The notes under the pieces: generated by a model
Told to the model about the DNA's origin: nothing
Database searches by the model: none
Seen by the model: the letters and a program-made list of their open reading frames with translations, nothing else
Translations under genes and position numbers: made by a program
NCBI GenBank assembly: GCA_031401675.1
Contig: JANNRR010000076.1
Location: 1-12,372 of the forward strand
Direction of reading: 5' to 3'
Length of the DNA: 12,372 nucleotides
Source: JANNRR01 sp031401675
GTDB taxonomy: Bacteria; Pseudomonadota; Alphaproteobacteria; Rhodobacterales; Rhodobacteraceae
Shown here: positions 1 through 6,057 of the stretch, in pieces
How positions within the stretch are numbered: position 1 is the first letter of the stretch
Layout: every line of letters starts with the position of its first letter

Positions 1-452
1 TGGTGGCCTTCACCACCGCCCAGGCGGCGGCGCTGTCGTCGGCGCAACTCGGCGCCATCGGCACGGCGCAGATCGCGGTGATGGAGACGGCCGATCTGTC
101 CGTTGTCAACACGTCGGCCATTCGTGGTCTGACTGCATCGCAACTGACCGCCCTGACGGTGGCGCAAGTGGCCAATCTGACGACCGCGCAAGTGTCGAGC
201 CTGACCACCAGTCAGATCGGCGCACTCGGGTCTACCCAGATCACGGCGCTGACGACCGCTGCCGTGGTATCGCTTTCGACGGCACAGATGGCTGGTTGGG
301 GCACGGCGCAACTGGCCCTGATGACTACGGCCCAGATCGCCGCGATGGAAACGGCGGACATTGTGGCCCTGTCGTCCAGTCAGGTCGAGGCGTTCACCAC
401 GGCGCAACTGGGGGCCATGAGTTCGGACCAGATCAGCGCCCTGTTCCTTTAG
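1..452 (+). CDS. C-terminal end of an octapeptide-repeat protein (5' end outside window)
   Basis: The reading frame is open to the left edge and codes 149 residues in view, ending at TAG 450-452. Apart from two leading and three trailing residues it is 18 tandem octads of the form hydrophobic-x-[TS]-x-[QDA]-[LIVMA]-x-x, for example LTTAQVAN and MTTAQIAA. There is no Cys, almost no charge, and Thr/Ser/Ala/Gln dominate. The motif METAD occurs twice, 88 residues (11 octads) apart, and the octads around it also match, so there is a higher-order repeat. Similar TAQ/TSQ repeats occur in large, poorly described alphaproteobacterial surface or secreted proteins, but nothing here proves location. The GTG at 3 is probably internal. 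The protein stops two residues after the last full octad, with no visible C-terminal secretion or anchor domain. Function unknown; unrelated to the neighbouring sugar genes, which converge on it. Confidence 0.75.
   Translation, partial: VAFTTAQAAALSSAQLGAIGTAQIAVMETADLSVVNTSAIRGLTASQLTALTVAQVANLTTAQVSSLTTSQIGALGSTQITALTTAAVVSLSTAQMAGWGTAQLALMTTAQIAAMETADIVALSSSQVEAFTTAQLGAMSSDQISALFL
3..443 (+). repeat. Tandem 24-nt coding repeat (18 diverged copies)
   Basis: Each 24-nt unit codes one octapeptide. Copies are strongly diverged at the DNA level but keep phase without a single indel. The two METAD-coding segments begin at 81 and 345, 264 nt apart, which equals 11 units. Confidence 0.7.
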
Positions 453-470
453 GACGCCGCTCCACAAATC

Positions 471-500
471 CAGGCGCCCCGGGCCTTTCCGGGGCGCCTG
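471..500 (+). terminator. Hairpin between convergent genes, probable terminator
   Basis: A perfect 10-bp inverted repeat, CAGGCGCCCC at 471-480 and GGGGCGCCTG at 491-500, encloses a 10-nt loop. It starts 18 nt after the stop of the repeat protein. A short TTTT follows at about 505-508, so it is best as a terminator for the plus-strand gene. On the minus strand it lies about 54 nt beyond the end of the dehydratase gene and lacks a T run, so action there is only possible. Confidence 0.75.
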
Positions 501-553
501 CTGCATTTTGTGCGCGCCACCGCCAACGGGCCGACCGCACCACCGAGCGCGGG

Positions 554-1738
554 CTATTGCAGAGCGACAAGCATCGTTCGGTCCGCGAGGTCCATGCCGA
601 AGCCGGGCGCGTCGCCGAGGCGGAGTTTTCCGTTTTGCGGCATTTGCTCGCCGACAAAAAGCGCGCCGAACACCGGCTCGATCGAATGGCCGTCGGGACT
701 GGCCGCGACATATTCGCAGAACGCCGGGCCGGTCTGACTGGCGATGAAGTGATACGAATACGGGCCGGAGCCGTGCGGCACCACGGGCAGATCATAGGCC
801 GAGGCGTGGGCGGCGATGCGCAGCAACTCGGTCAATCCGCCGACCCACATCACGTCGGGTTGCACGATATCCAGCGTCCGCTCTTCGATCAGCCGACGAA
901 ACCCGTAGCGGGTATATTCATGCTCACCAGTGGTCCATTTCAGCGTGGGGTGCGCTTGTTTGATCTGGCGGTAGCCTTCGACATCCTCGGGCGAAAGCGC
1001 CTCTTCCCACCAGTAGATGTCGAGGGGTTTGCAGGCTTCGGCCAGGCGAATGGCGTAGGGCACCTCCAGCGACATGTAGCAATCGACCATCAGGGGGAAG
1101 TCTGGGCCAATGCTTGCGCGCTGCGCGGCAAGGAAGGCAACGTTGCGTTTCAGGCCGGCTTCGCCGTCATGCGGACCCTCGGGCAGCGGGACCTTGGCAC
1201 CCCAGAAGCCAAGGGACTTGATCGCGGCAGCATCCGGGCCGGTGCAGTAGAAGCTGATTTCGTCGCGGGATTTGCCGCCGATCAGGTTGTAGACCGGCTC
1301 GCGGCGCACCTTGCCGACGAGGTCCCAAAGCGCCAGATCCACGGCGCTGATCGCCATGACGGGTAGGCCCTTGCGCCCGTACGGCAGCGAAGCGCGGTAA
1401 AGCTGATCCCATATCTGGTTGATGTTGCGTGCATCCTGGCCCACCAGAAAGCGGGCGAAGTGGTGACGCACCAGCCAGGCCGCTGGCGGCCCGCCGGTGC
1501 CGGCAGCGACGCCGACGGTGCCGTCCTGGGTCTCGATCTCGACCACCAGCGACCCCAGCACGCCAATCCCCCAGCTGGATCGCTTGTCGCGGTATCTGGG
1601 ATGGCCCGACATCGGGTTCGAGATCAGACTGTCGACCAGCCAGTGCCTGGCCTCGCCGGGTTTGAAATAGGTCCCGGCGCTGGGCGTCGGTGCCAGAGTG
1701 TAGACCCGCACTTCCTTGATGAGGAATGCTGTGCTCAC
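554..1738 (-). CDS. rhmD: L-rhamnonate dehydratase (enolase superfamily)
   Basis: Converts L-rhamnonate to 2-keto-3-deoxy-L-rhamnonate in the cytoplasm. The 394-residue protein follows the E. coli RhmD pattern along its length, e.g. ISAVDLALWDL, GPHDG, VVPHGS. The Mg ligands are read as D219 (VDCYMS), E245 (WWEEAL) and E272 (GEHEYT). The His-Asp dyad is D295 (QPDVMWVGG) with H322 (VPHGSG), and the N-terminal loop His is H32 (RHW). The frame is open upstream to 1822, but the likely start is GTG 1738-1736, which overlaps the mutarotase TGA in a GTGA junction. This gives an N-terminus (STAFLIKEVRVYT) that begins at the first family strand. It is the last gene of the minus-strand operon. The family tolerates L-lyxonate and L-mannonate, so the substrate rests partly on context. 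Confidence 0.9.
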   Translation of the reverse strand: MSTAFLIKEVRVYTLAPTPSAGTYFKPGEARHWLVDSLISNPMSGHPRYRDKRSSWGIGVLGSLVVEIETQDGTVGVAAGTGGPPAAWLVRHHFARFLVGQDARNINQIWDQLYRASLPYGRKGLPVMAISAVDLALWDLVGKVRREPVYNLIGGKSRDEISFYCTGPDAAAIKSLGFWGAKVPLPEGPHDGEAGLKRNVAFLAAQRASIGPDFPLMVDCYMSLEVPYAIRLAEACKPLDIYWWEEALSPEDVEGYRQIKQAHPTLKWTTGEHEYTRYGFRRLIEERTLDIVQPDVMWVGGLTELLRIAAHASAYDLPVVPHGSGPYSYHFIASQTGPAFCEYVAASPDGHSIEPVFGALFVGEQMPQNGKLRLGDAPGFGMDLADRTMLVALQ

Positions 1739-2052
1739 GGCAGGTAAAACACGCGCTTGAGCGGGATTTGCACCGGCACATTGTCGGCATCCGTCGCCAT
1801 GATGTCGGCCATGTGCGCCCACCAGCGTTTCACGATTGCGGCATCGGGCAGCGCGTCCATCGTGTGGTCGTCACTGCGGGTCAGGATGCCGAACAGATGG
1901 TTGGCTTCGGGGTCAAACCAGATCGAATAGTCCGACACGCCCGCATCCATCAGGGCCTGAGCCAATTCGGGAAAAATCTCGTCATGGCGTTTGCGGTATT
2001 CGGCGGCGCGTCCGGGAAACAGGTTCATGCGAAAGGCGATCTGTTGGGGCAT
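1735..2052 (-). CDS. rhaM: L-rhamnose mutarotase
   Basis: Interconverts alpha- and beta-L-rhamnopyranose, supplying the anomer used by the next enzyme. The 105-residue product has the family's usual size (about 104). It shows the family marks: RKRHDEIFPEL with the likely catalytic H23, DYSIWFD at 41-47, KRWWAHMADIM at 75-85, and the C-terminal VFYLP shared with E. coli RhaM. The start is ATG 2052, set by an AAGGA at 2065-2061 that lies inside the last codons of the regulator gene. Its stop overlaps the GTG of rhmD by 4 bp, implying coupled translation. The name rhaU is used for the same family in rhizobia. This gene is the best single pointer to rhamnose as the substrate of the locus. Confidence 0.92.
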   Translation of the reverse strand: MPQQIAFRMNLFPGRAAEYRKRHDEIFPELAQALMDAGVSDYSIWFDPEANHLFGILTRSDDHTMDALPDAAIVKRWWAHMADIMATDADNVPVQIPLKRVFYLP

Positions 2053-2056
2053 TGCA

Positions 2057-2881
2057 TCATTCCTTGGGTCGTGGATCGGCGCTGGCCATCGCCGCGATGG
2101 TGGTATCGCGGACATGTTCCAGATGCCGGCGACCGGCTTCGGCGGCCGCGTCGGCATCGCCTGCCAGCACGGCGTCGGCGATTGCGATATGCTGGTTGAC
2201 GCTTTTTTCGATGGTGCCGGGAACCGTGCTGGCAACGCGGCGCACATCAAGGGCGATGTCGTAAAGCCCTTCGGCCAGCGACGCGAGCAGGCGGTTGCCG
2301 GAGGCGTCGTTCAGCGACTGATGGAATTCGATATCCAGCAGCCGGAAGGCGACGGGATCATTGTGAAAGGCGTGGCCGTCGACCGCGTGGCGCATGATCG
2401 CCTTACGCTGGCCCGCCGTCGCGCGGACCGCCGCCAGCCGCATGATTTCCAGATCGACAATGGCCCGGGCCTCGAAATGCTCATCCACGTCATAGTCGCT
2501 GACGCTGAGCATCGCGTTGAACGGGGCCACCAACCGCGACCACGACAGGTCCGTCACCATGTAGCGGCCACCCTGACGGCTTTCCAGCACCCCCATCAGC
2601 GTCAGCGCCTTGAGCGCCTCGCGCAGTGGCGGGCGGGAGATTCCAAAGGCGATCGTCATTTGCTGCTCGGTCGGCAGCCGGTCACCGGCCCGCAGGTTGC
2701 CCGATTTGATCATCGCCAGAAAGCGGTTGGCGACCTGTTCGGAGATGGGACGGCGCGATTGTGCCGGCCCGCCCGGGTCGGACTTGGGGTTGGGCCGCCG
2801 TTCCGCCTCGACCAGCTCGGAAATGGCATCCGAGGCGGGTTCGTCGGTGCCGGGCATTGCGTCTGGCGGGCGGACGGTCAC
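2057..2881 (-). CDS. GntR-family transcriptional regulator, FadR/FCD subfamily
   Basis: A 274-residue DNA-binding regulator, probably the local repressor of both operons. A winged helix-turn-helix spans about 44-110 (ISEQVANRFL, then LPTEQQMTIAFGISRPPLREALKAL). An all-helical FCD ligand domain fills about 133-260, with likely metal ligands D183 and H187 (LLDIEFHQSL), H231 (NQHIAIADAV) and H253 (RRHLEHV). FCD domains usually sense organic or sugar acids, so rhamnonate or its keto-deoxy product is a plausible inducer (inference). The first about 40 residues are a Pro/Glu-rich extension without clear structure. The start is GTG 2881, chosen because AAGGA sits 7 nt upstream; an in-frame ATG at 2857 is an alternative. 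It sits inside the catabolic operon, 10 bp after the lactonase and 4 bp before the mutarotase, so it is probably autoregulated. Candidate operators lie at 5955-6002. Confidence 0.88.
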   Translation of the reverse strand: MTVRPPDAMPGTDEPASDAISELVEAERRPNPKSDPGGPAQSRRPISEQVANRFLAMIKSGNLRAGDRLPTEQQMTIAFGISRPPLREALKALTLMGVLESRQGGRYMVTDLSWSRLVAPFNAMLSVSDYDVDEHFEARAIVDLEIMRLAAVRATAGQRKAIMRHAVDGHAFHNDPVAFRLLDIEFHQSLNDASGNRLLASLAEGLYDIALDVRRVASTVPGTIEKSVNQHIAIADAVLAGDADAAAEAGRRHLEHVRDTTIAAMASADPRPKE

Positions 2882-2888
2882 GGGTGCA

Positions 2889-2893
2889 TCCTT
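2889..2893 (-). promoter_or_regulatory. Ribosome binding site fixing the regulator's GTG start
   Basis: AAGGA on the minus strand, 7 nt before GTG 2881 and overlapping the TAA stop (2894-2892) of the lactonase gene. It favours GTG 2881 over the in-frame ATG at 2857. Confidence 0.6.
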
Positions 2894-3773
2894 ACAGACC
2901 CAACCGGTAGAAGCTGTTGGCATTGTCGCGGTAAATTTTCTTCGTGTCGGACTGGCTCAGGCCAAGATCGCTGAAGGCACGGTCGAGGACCTCTACCCAT
3001 TGTGTCATCGTCGTCGCTGCCAGGCAAATCGGGTAGTCGCCGGCAAAAATGACGCGGTCAAGCCCAAAGGCGTCAAGCGTCGCCTCGATGTAGGGGCGCA
3101 GGTCGGCCTCGGTCCAGTTGGTCAAGTCGGCGGTGACGGGCAGGTCAGACAGTTTGATCCACAGGTTCTTGTGCCTGGCCAGCACCCGCACATCGTCGCG
3201 GTATTGCGTCAGGGCACCCTGTCGGATGCCGGGTTTGCCGCAATGGTCTAGAATCAGCGGAACCGAGGGCACGCGCGGAACAAATTCGCGGACGATGTCC
3301 ATCTGGGTGTAGTGCACGTTGATATCGAAGCTCCAGCCGAAGCGGTCGAGCAGGTTGACGCCTTCGATAAAGCTGTCGCTCAGGGTCAGGGCCCGGGGAT
3401 TTGCGTCAAACTCCACAATACGGCGGATGCCTTTGACGGCCGGATGCTGGTCGCGCATCCGGGTCAGGATCGGCAGCGCCTTCTTGCCCCATTCCAGCGG
3501 TGCCATCGCCACGAACCCCTTGATGCGGGGATCGCGTCGGGCTTCGTCCTCGACGAACTCGATCTCTTCGATGTACTGTCCGCCACCGTCCCAGAAATCG
3601 GCATAGCATTCCAGAAAGACCATGGCCTCGATGTCCAGATCACCGCAGTCGCGCTGGTAATCCTCGACGTGATAAGGGTGGCCGAAAAGCGGGTGGCCGT
3701 CAAAGGCCGAATACTTCAGCCGAGTCTGGTCCCAGACGTGAAGGTGCGTGTCGATGATGGGGAAATCCGGCAT
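2892..3773 (-). CDS. Amidohydrolase-family sugar lactonase (probable L-rhamnono-1,4-lactonase)
   Basis: Likely hydrolyses the sugar lactone made by the 1-dehydrogenase to the free acid that the dehydratase uses. The 293-residue protein is a metal-dependent TIM-barrel of the amidohydrolase-2 / COG3618 type that includes L-fuconolactonase. It has H10 and H12 (IDTHLHVWD) on strand 1, H154 (NVHYTQ), H177 (LILDHCGKP) and D246 (IFAGDYPI), the last in the position usually written as SDWP. ATG 3773 has GAGG 6 nt upstream and lies 8 bp after the stop of the second dehydratase. Neighbouring rhmD and the mutarotase favour L-rhamnono-lactone; family homology alone would equally allow L-fucono-lactone. 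Cytoplasmic, with no signal peptide. Confidence 0.82.
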   Translation of the reverse strand: MPDFPIIDTHLHVWDQTRLKYSAFDGHPLFGHPYHVEDYQRDCGDLDIEAMVFLECYADFWDGGGQYIEEIEFVEDEARRDPRIKGFVAMAPLEWGKKALPILTRMRDQHPAVKGIRRIVEFDANPRALTLSDSFIEGVNLLDRFGWSFDINVHYTQMDIVREFVPRVPSVPLILDHCGKPGIRQGALTQYRDDVRVLARHKNLWIKLSDLPVTADLTNWTEADLRPYIEATLDAFGLDRVIFAGDYPICLAATTMTQWVEVLDRAFSDLGLSQSDTKKIYRDNANSFYRLGL

Positions 3774-3781
3774 TGGCGGCC

Positions 3782-4954
3782 TCAGCGGGTCAGTTTGAAG
3801 TTGCTGTCGGGCGACTTCAGCGTCAGGCCAAAGCCGGGCTTGTCGTCGGACAGATTGATATGGCCGTTCTCTGCCACCGGTTCGCCGTCGAAAATATACC
3901 AGAACAACTCGTTGCCGACCTCGACCGGCACCTTCGGAAAATATTCCGAAATAGGCGCGCCGTAGCTGGACATGGTGACGTGGTAGTTGTGCATTTGCCC
4001 GGCGTGCGGGATCACCAGCACGTCATAGGCTTCGCACAGATCGGCGATCTTCTTGGCCGCGGTGATGCCGCCCACGCGGTTCACGTCATACTGGACGATG
4101 TCGAACGCCTTGAGGTCGAGCGCTTGCCGGAAACCAGCCAGCGTGTACTCATGTTCGCCCCCCGAAATCGACACAAGGTTCATTGCCTTCAGTTCGGCAT
4201 AGCCGTTCAGATCGTCCGATATCACCGGCTCTTCGACCCAGCGCATGTTAAACGGTGCCAGCATTCGCAGCATCCGCTTGGCGTATTCGATGTTCCAGCC
4301 CATGTAGGCGTCGGCCATGATGTCAACGGCGTCGCCGACCGCTTTGCGGGTGGTGCGAACCAGATCGACGTTCCTATGCAGGCCCGCCAGACCATCCTTC
4401 GGCCCCCAGCCAAACCGGAGCTTGACCGACTTGAACCCCTGATCGGCATAGCTTTTCGCTTCAGCGAAGAGTGTATCGAGGGGTTGTGAATACAGCCGGC
4501 TGGCATAGACCTCGATCCTGGATTTGGTGCGGCCGCCCAGCAGCTTGAAAACCGGTTGGTTCAGGATCTTGCCCTTGGCATCCCAGATCGCCAGATCAAC
4601 CGCGCTGATCGCGACCATGCCAATGCCCTTGCGGCCAAAGGGCAGGGTGCGGCGATACATCGACTGCCAGATATATTCGCTATCCATCGGATCGGTGCCG
4701 ATCAGAAGCGGTTTCAGGTAGGTGTCGATCGTGGCCTTGGTCGCATGTGGTGCCAGGGCCGCGTTGCCGATGCCGATGGTGCCGTCGTCGCATTCAATCT
4801 CGAGCACCAGCCAGCCCAGAAACCGGAAGCCAGAGATCGAGCCGGTCACGTCCGACACCAGATCGCTGGCCGTGGTGCAGAAATGCGGCGGCATTTGTGC
4901 AACCGGGCCGACCCATTCGTAGATCGTCGTGCGAACGTCGGTGATGCGGGTCAT
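3782..4954 (-). CDS. Second enolase-superfamily sugar-acid dehydratase (mandelate racemase group)
   Basis: A 390-residue MR/MLE-fold enzyme that probably dehydrates a six- or five-carbon aldonate. The likely Mg ligands are D215 (MADAYMGW), E241 (WVEEPV) and E267 (GGEHEYT). The catalytic dyad is D290 (QYDVNRVGG) and H317 (VIPHAG), and a KxR motif (K178, R180 in SVKLRFGWG) lies on the second barrel strand. An N-terminal His is seen in MPPHF. It is a distant paralogue of the rhmD product here (shared AISAVDLA-WD, GRKG, GEHEYT) but differs in the KxR strand and the C-terminus. Substrate is not readable; L-lyxonate, L-mannonate, L-fuconate or L-rhamnonate itself are candidates. ATG 4954 has GGAGA 6 nt upstream and follows the previous gene's stop by 13 bp. 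Confidence 0.82.
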   Translation of the reverse strand: MTRITDVRTTIYEWVGPVAQMPPHFCTTASDLVSDVTGSISGFRFLGWLVLEIECDDGTIGIGNAALAPHATKATIDTYLKPLLIGTDPMDSEYIWQSMYRRTLPFGRKGIGMVAISAVDLAIWDAKGKILNQPVFKLLGGRTKSRIEVYASRLYSQPLDTLFAEAKSYADQGFKSVKLRFGWGPKDGLAGLHRNVDLVRTTRKAVGDAVDIMADAYMGWNIEYAKRMLRMLAPFNMRWVEEPVISDDLNGYAELKAMNLVSISGGEHEYTLAGFRQALDLKAFDIVQYDVNRVGGITAAKKIADLCEAYDVLVIPHAGQMHNYHVTMSSYGAPISEYFPKVPVEVGNELFWYIFDGEPVAENGHINLSDDKPGFGLTLKSPDSNFKLTR

Positions 4955-4967
4955 GGCGTCTCTCCGG

Positions 4968-5861
4968 TCAGATTGGCAGCTTGCCGAGGTCGCTGGCCAG
5001 GCGCCGCGCCCAGTCCAGCCCATGCCGGGAAGGTATTTCGGATGGATTGCGCTGCGCGCTCGGCTCCAGCCCAAGGCGCAGGGCGGCGATGAACTTGCCG
5101 TACAGCACCAGATGACCGAGCCCCTGCATTGCGAAGGCGACAGCGGGCAGCATGCGGCGGTACAGCGCCTCGGCCAATACTTCATCGCCGGCGCGCATCG
5201 CCTTTTCCACCGCAACCTGCAGGTCGATGGTGTCCATTCCGGGGATCATGCCGGACACGCCGGCGCGAAAATTGTCGGTCAACTCGAGCCCGGCACGACC
5301 GTTGAAAACCGCAATGTCCGGTCCCAGCTTTTCAATCAGGCCGGCGACGGCGACGGCACTGCTTTCGGCTTTGACCACACAGACATTGGCGTGTTTGGCG
5401 TGCAGGGCAGCAAGTTCGGAGGCGGTCAGTCCAACGCCCAGGAAATCGGGCGCGTTCTGAATGGCGATGGGGCAGTCGACGGCATCGGCAATCGCGCCGA
5501 AATAGGTCACCAGCTGTTCGCCGCTGATCGGCGGGCGCGGCGGCTGCAAGATCACCCAACTGGCCCCCGTACCAACGGCAAAGCGGGCGCTGTCAATCAT
5601 GTCCGCGACATTGCCGTCGGCAACCGTGACGGAAAGCGGCAGGCGGTCCCGCAGGTCTTTCGACACCCAACCGACGATTCGGCGTTGTTCTTCGCGGCTG
5701 AGCTTGCCGACCTCCGTGGCCAGGCCAAGAACGGCCACGCCGGACGCGCCGACAGCGATGGCGGCTTCGATCTGGCGAATGAAAGGCTCCCGCAGAACCT
5801 GACCGTCTGCGCCGAAAAAGGCGTAGAGCATCGGATAAGTTCCACGAATACCAGCTTGCAC
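4968..5861 (-). CDS. DHDPS/NanA-family keto-acid aldolase or dehydratase
   Basis: A class I TIM-barrel enzyme of the dihydrodipicolinate synthase family (297 residues, normal length), first gene of the minus-strand operon. K164 (CVVKAESS) is the expected Schiff-base lysine. GLATEVGKLSREEQ at 46-59 replaces the usual GTTGE-type carboxylate-binding loop. The catalytic Tyr normally found in a YNxP motif is replaced by Q135 (IAIQNAPDF). From memory, Gln at this place (VQDAP) also occurs in L-2-keto-3-deoxyarabonate dehydratases of this family, so a dehydratase acting on a 2-keto-3-deoxy sugar acid is as likely as an aldolase giving pyruvate and lactaldehyde. It is unlikely to be lysine-biosynthetic DapA. 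The start is GTG 5861, with an in-frame TGA three codons upstream; the ribosome site is weak. ATG 5831 is possible but would remove the first strand. Confidence 0.8.
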   Translation of the reverse strand: MQAGIRGTYPMLYAFFGADGQVLREPFIRQIEAAIAVGASGVAVLGLATEVGKLSREEQRRIVGWVSKDLRDRLPLSVTVADGNVADMIDSARFAVGTGASWVILQPPRPPISGEQLVTYFGAIADAVDCPIAIQNAPDFLGVGLTASELAALHAKHANVCVVKAESSAVAVAGLIEKLGPDIAVFNGRAGLELTDNFRAGVSGMIPGMDTIDLQVAVEKAMRAGDEVLAEALYRRMLPAVAFAMQGLGHLVLYGKFIAALRLGLEPSAQRNPSEIPSRHGLDWARRLASDLGKLPI

Positions 5862-5954
5862 GGCAATTCATCCAATCTGCGCGGCAACCCGTCTGCGGAG
5901 AAAAGGCACATTTGCACCCACCCGGACGTCCGCAAGTTCGACGTATCTGGAAAT

Positions 5955-5965
5955 TTGTCAAACAA
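5955..5965. promoter_or_regulatory. Candidate GntR/FadR-type operator 1
   Basis: TTGTCAAACAA fits TNGTNNNACNA exactly, and the palindrome extends to 6-bp arms (ATTTGT-CAA-ACAAAT, 5953-5967). This is the best of the three copies. Its centre is 22 bp from copy 2, about two helical turns. Confidence 0.65.
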
Positions 5966-5976
5966 ATAATTGCATC

Positions 5977-5987
5977 TTGTCAAACTA
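5977..5987. promoter_or_regulatory. Candidate GntR/FadR-type operator 2
   Basis: TTGTCAAACTA repeats nine bases of operator 1 in the same orientation and fits TNGTNNNACNA. The right arm has one change from a perfect palindrome. Confidence 0.6.
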
Positions 5988-5991
5988 ATTT

Positions 5992-6002
5992 TTGTCTGAC
6001 AG
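5992..6002. promoter_or_regulatory. Candidate GntR/FadR-type operator 3 (weaker)
   Basis: TTGTCTGACAG matches the pattern except for the last base. Its centre is 15 bp from copy 2, so it is not on the same helical phase as copies 1 and 2. It may be a secondary site. Confidence 0.4.
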
Positions 6003-6040
6003 CTTGTGCCATGACCGTCGAAAAGTCGGCCGCGCCTTTC

Positions 6041-6050
6041 AGGGGGAGGG
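6041..6050 (+). promoter_or_regulatory. Strong ribosome binding site for the aldo/keto reductase
   Basis: AGGGGGAGGG lies 7 nt before GTG 6058 and settles the start. The frame is open further upstream to a TTG at 5992, but that would put the start codon on operator 3. Confidence 0.75.
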
Positions 6051-6057
6051 CTTTCCA

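Larger units (their letters stand above)
5862..6057. promoter_or_regulatory. Divergent control region between the two operons
   Basis: This 196-bp gap separates the divergent catabolic and transport operons. Its centre, about 5950-6000, is markedly AT-rich against its surroundings and holds three FadR-type operator candidates. TTGACA, a perfect -35 hexamer on the minus strand, occurs at 5983-5978 and 5961-5956, each inside an operator candidate. I could not find a convincing -10 partner at 16-18 bp for either, nor a clear plus-strand promoter. The 5862-5950 part is ordinary GC-rich leader for the minus-strand operon. Confidence 0.7.

Noticed and set aside
3..443. CRISPR-like or minisatellite repeats
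   Set aside because: The 24-nt units are contiguous with no spacers, diverged in DNA and kept in frame, so they are coding repeats.
296..1366. Long plus-strand open frame of 356 codons, opposite the L-rhamnonate dehydratase gene
   Set aside because: It overlaps two well-supported genes and has no recognisable family; its Arg/Gly/Ala/His-rich product is typical of antisense frames in GC-rich DNA.
1991..2974. Plus-strand open frame of 327 codons opposite the GntR regulator and mutarotase
   Set aside because: The minus-strand genes have clear families and ribosome sites; the plus frame has neither.
4968..5861. Lysine-biosynthetic DapA
   Set aside because: The catalytic Tyr and GTTGE loop are altered and the gene sits inside a sugar-acid operon.
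5941..6010. A complete sigma-70 promoter for either operon
   Set aside because: TTGACA boxes exist on the minus strand, but no acceptable -10 at 16-18 bp was found, and no clear plus-strand pair.
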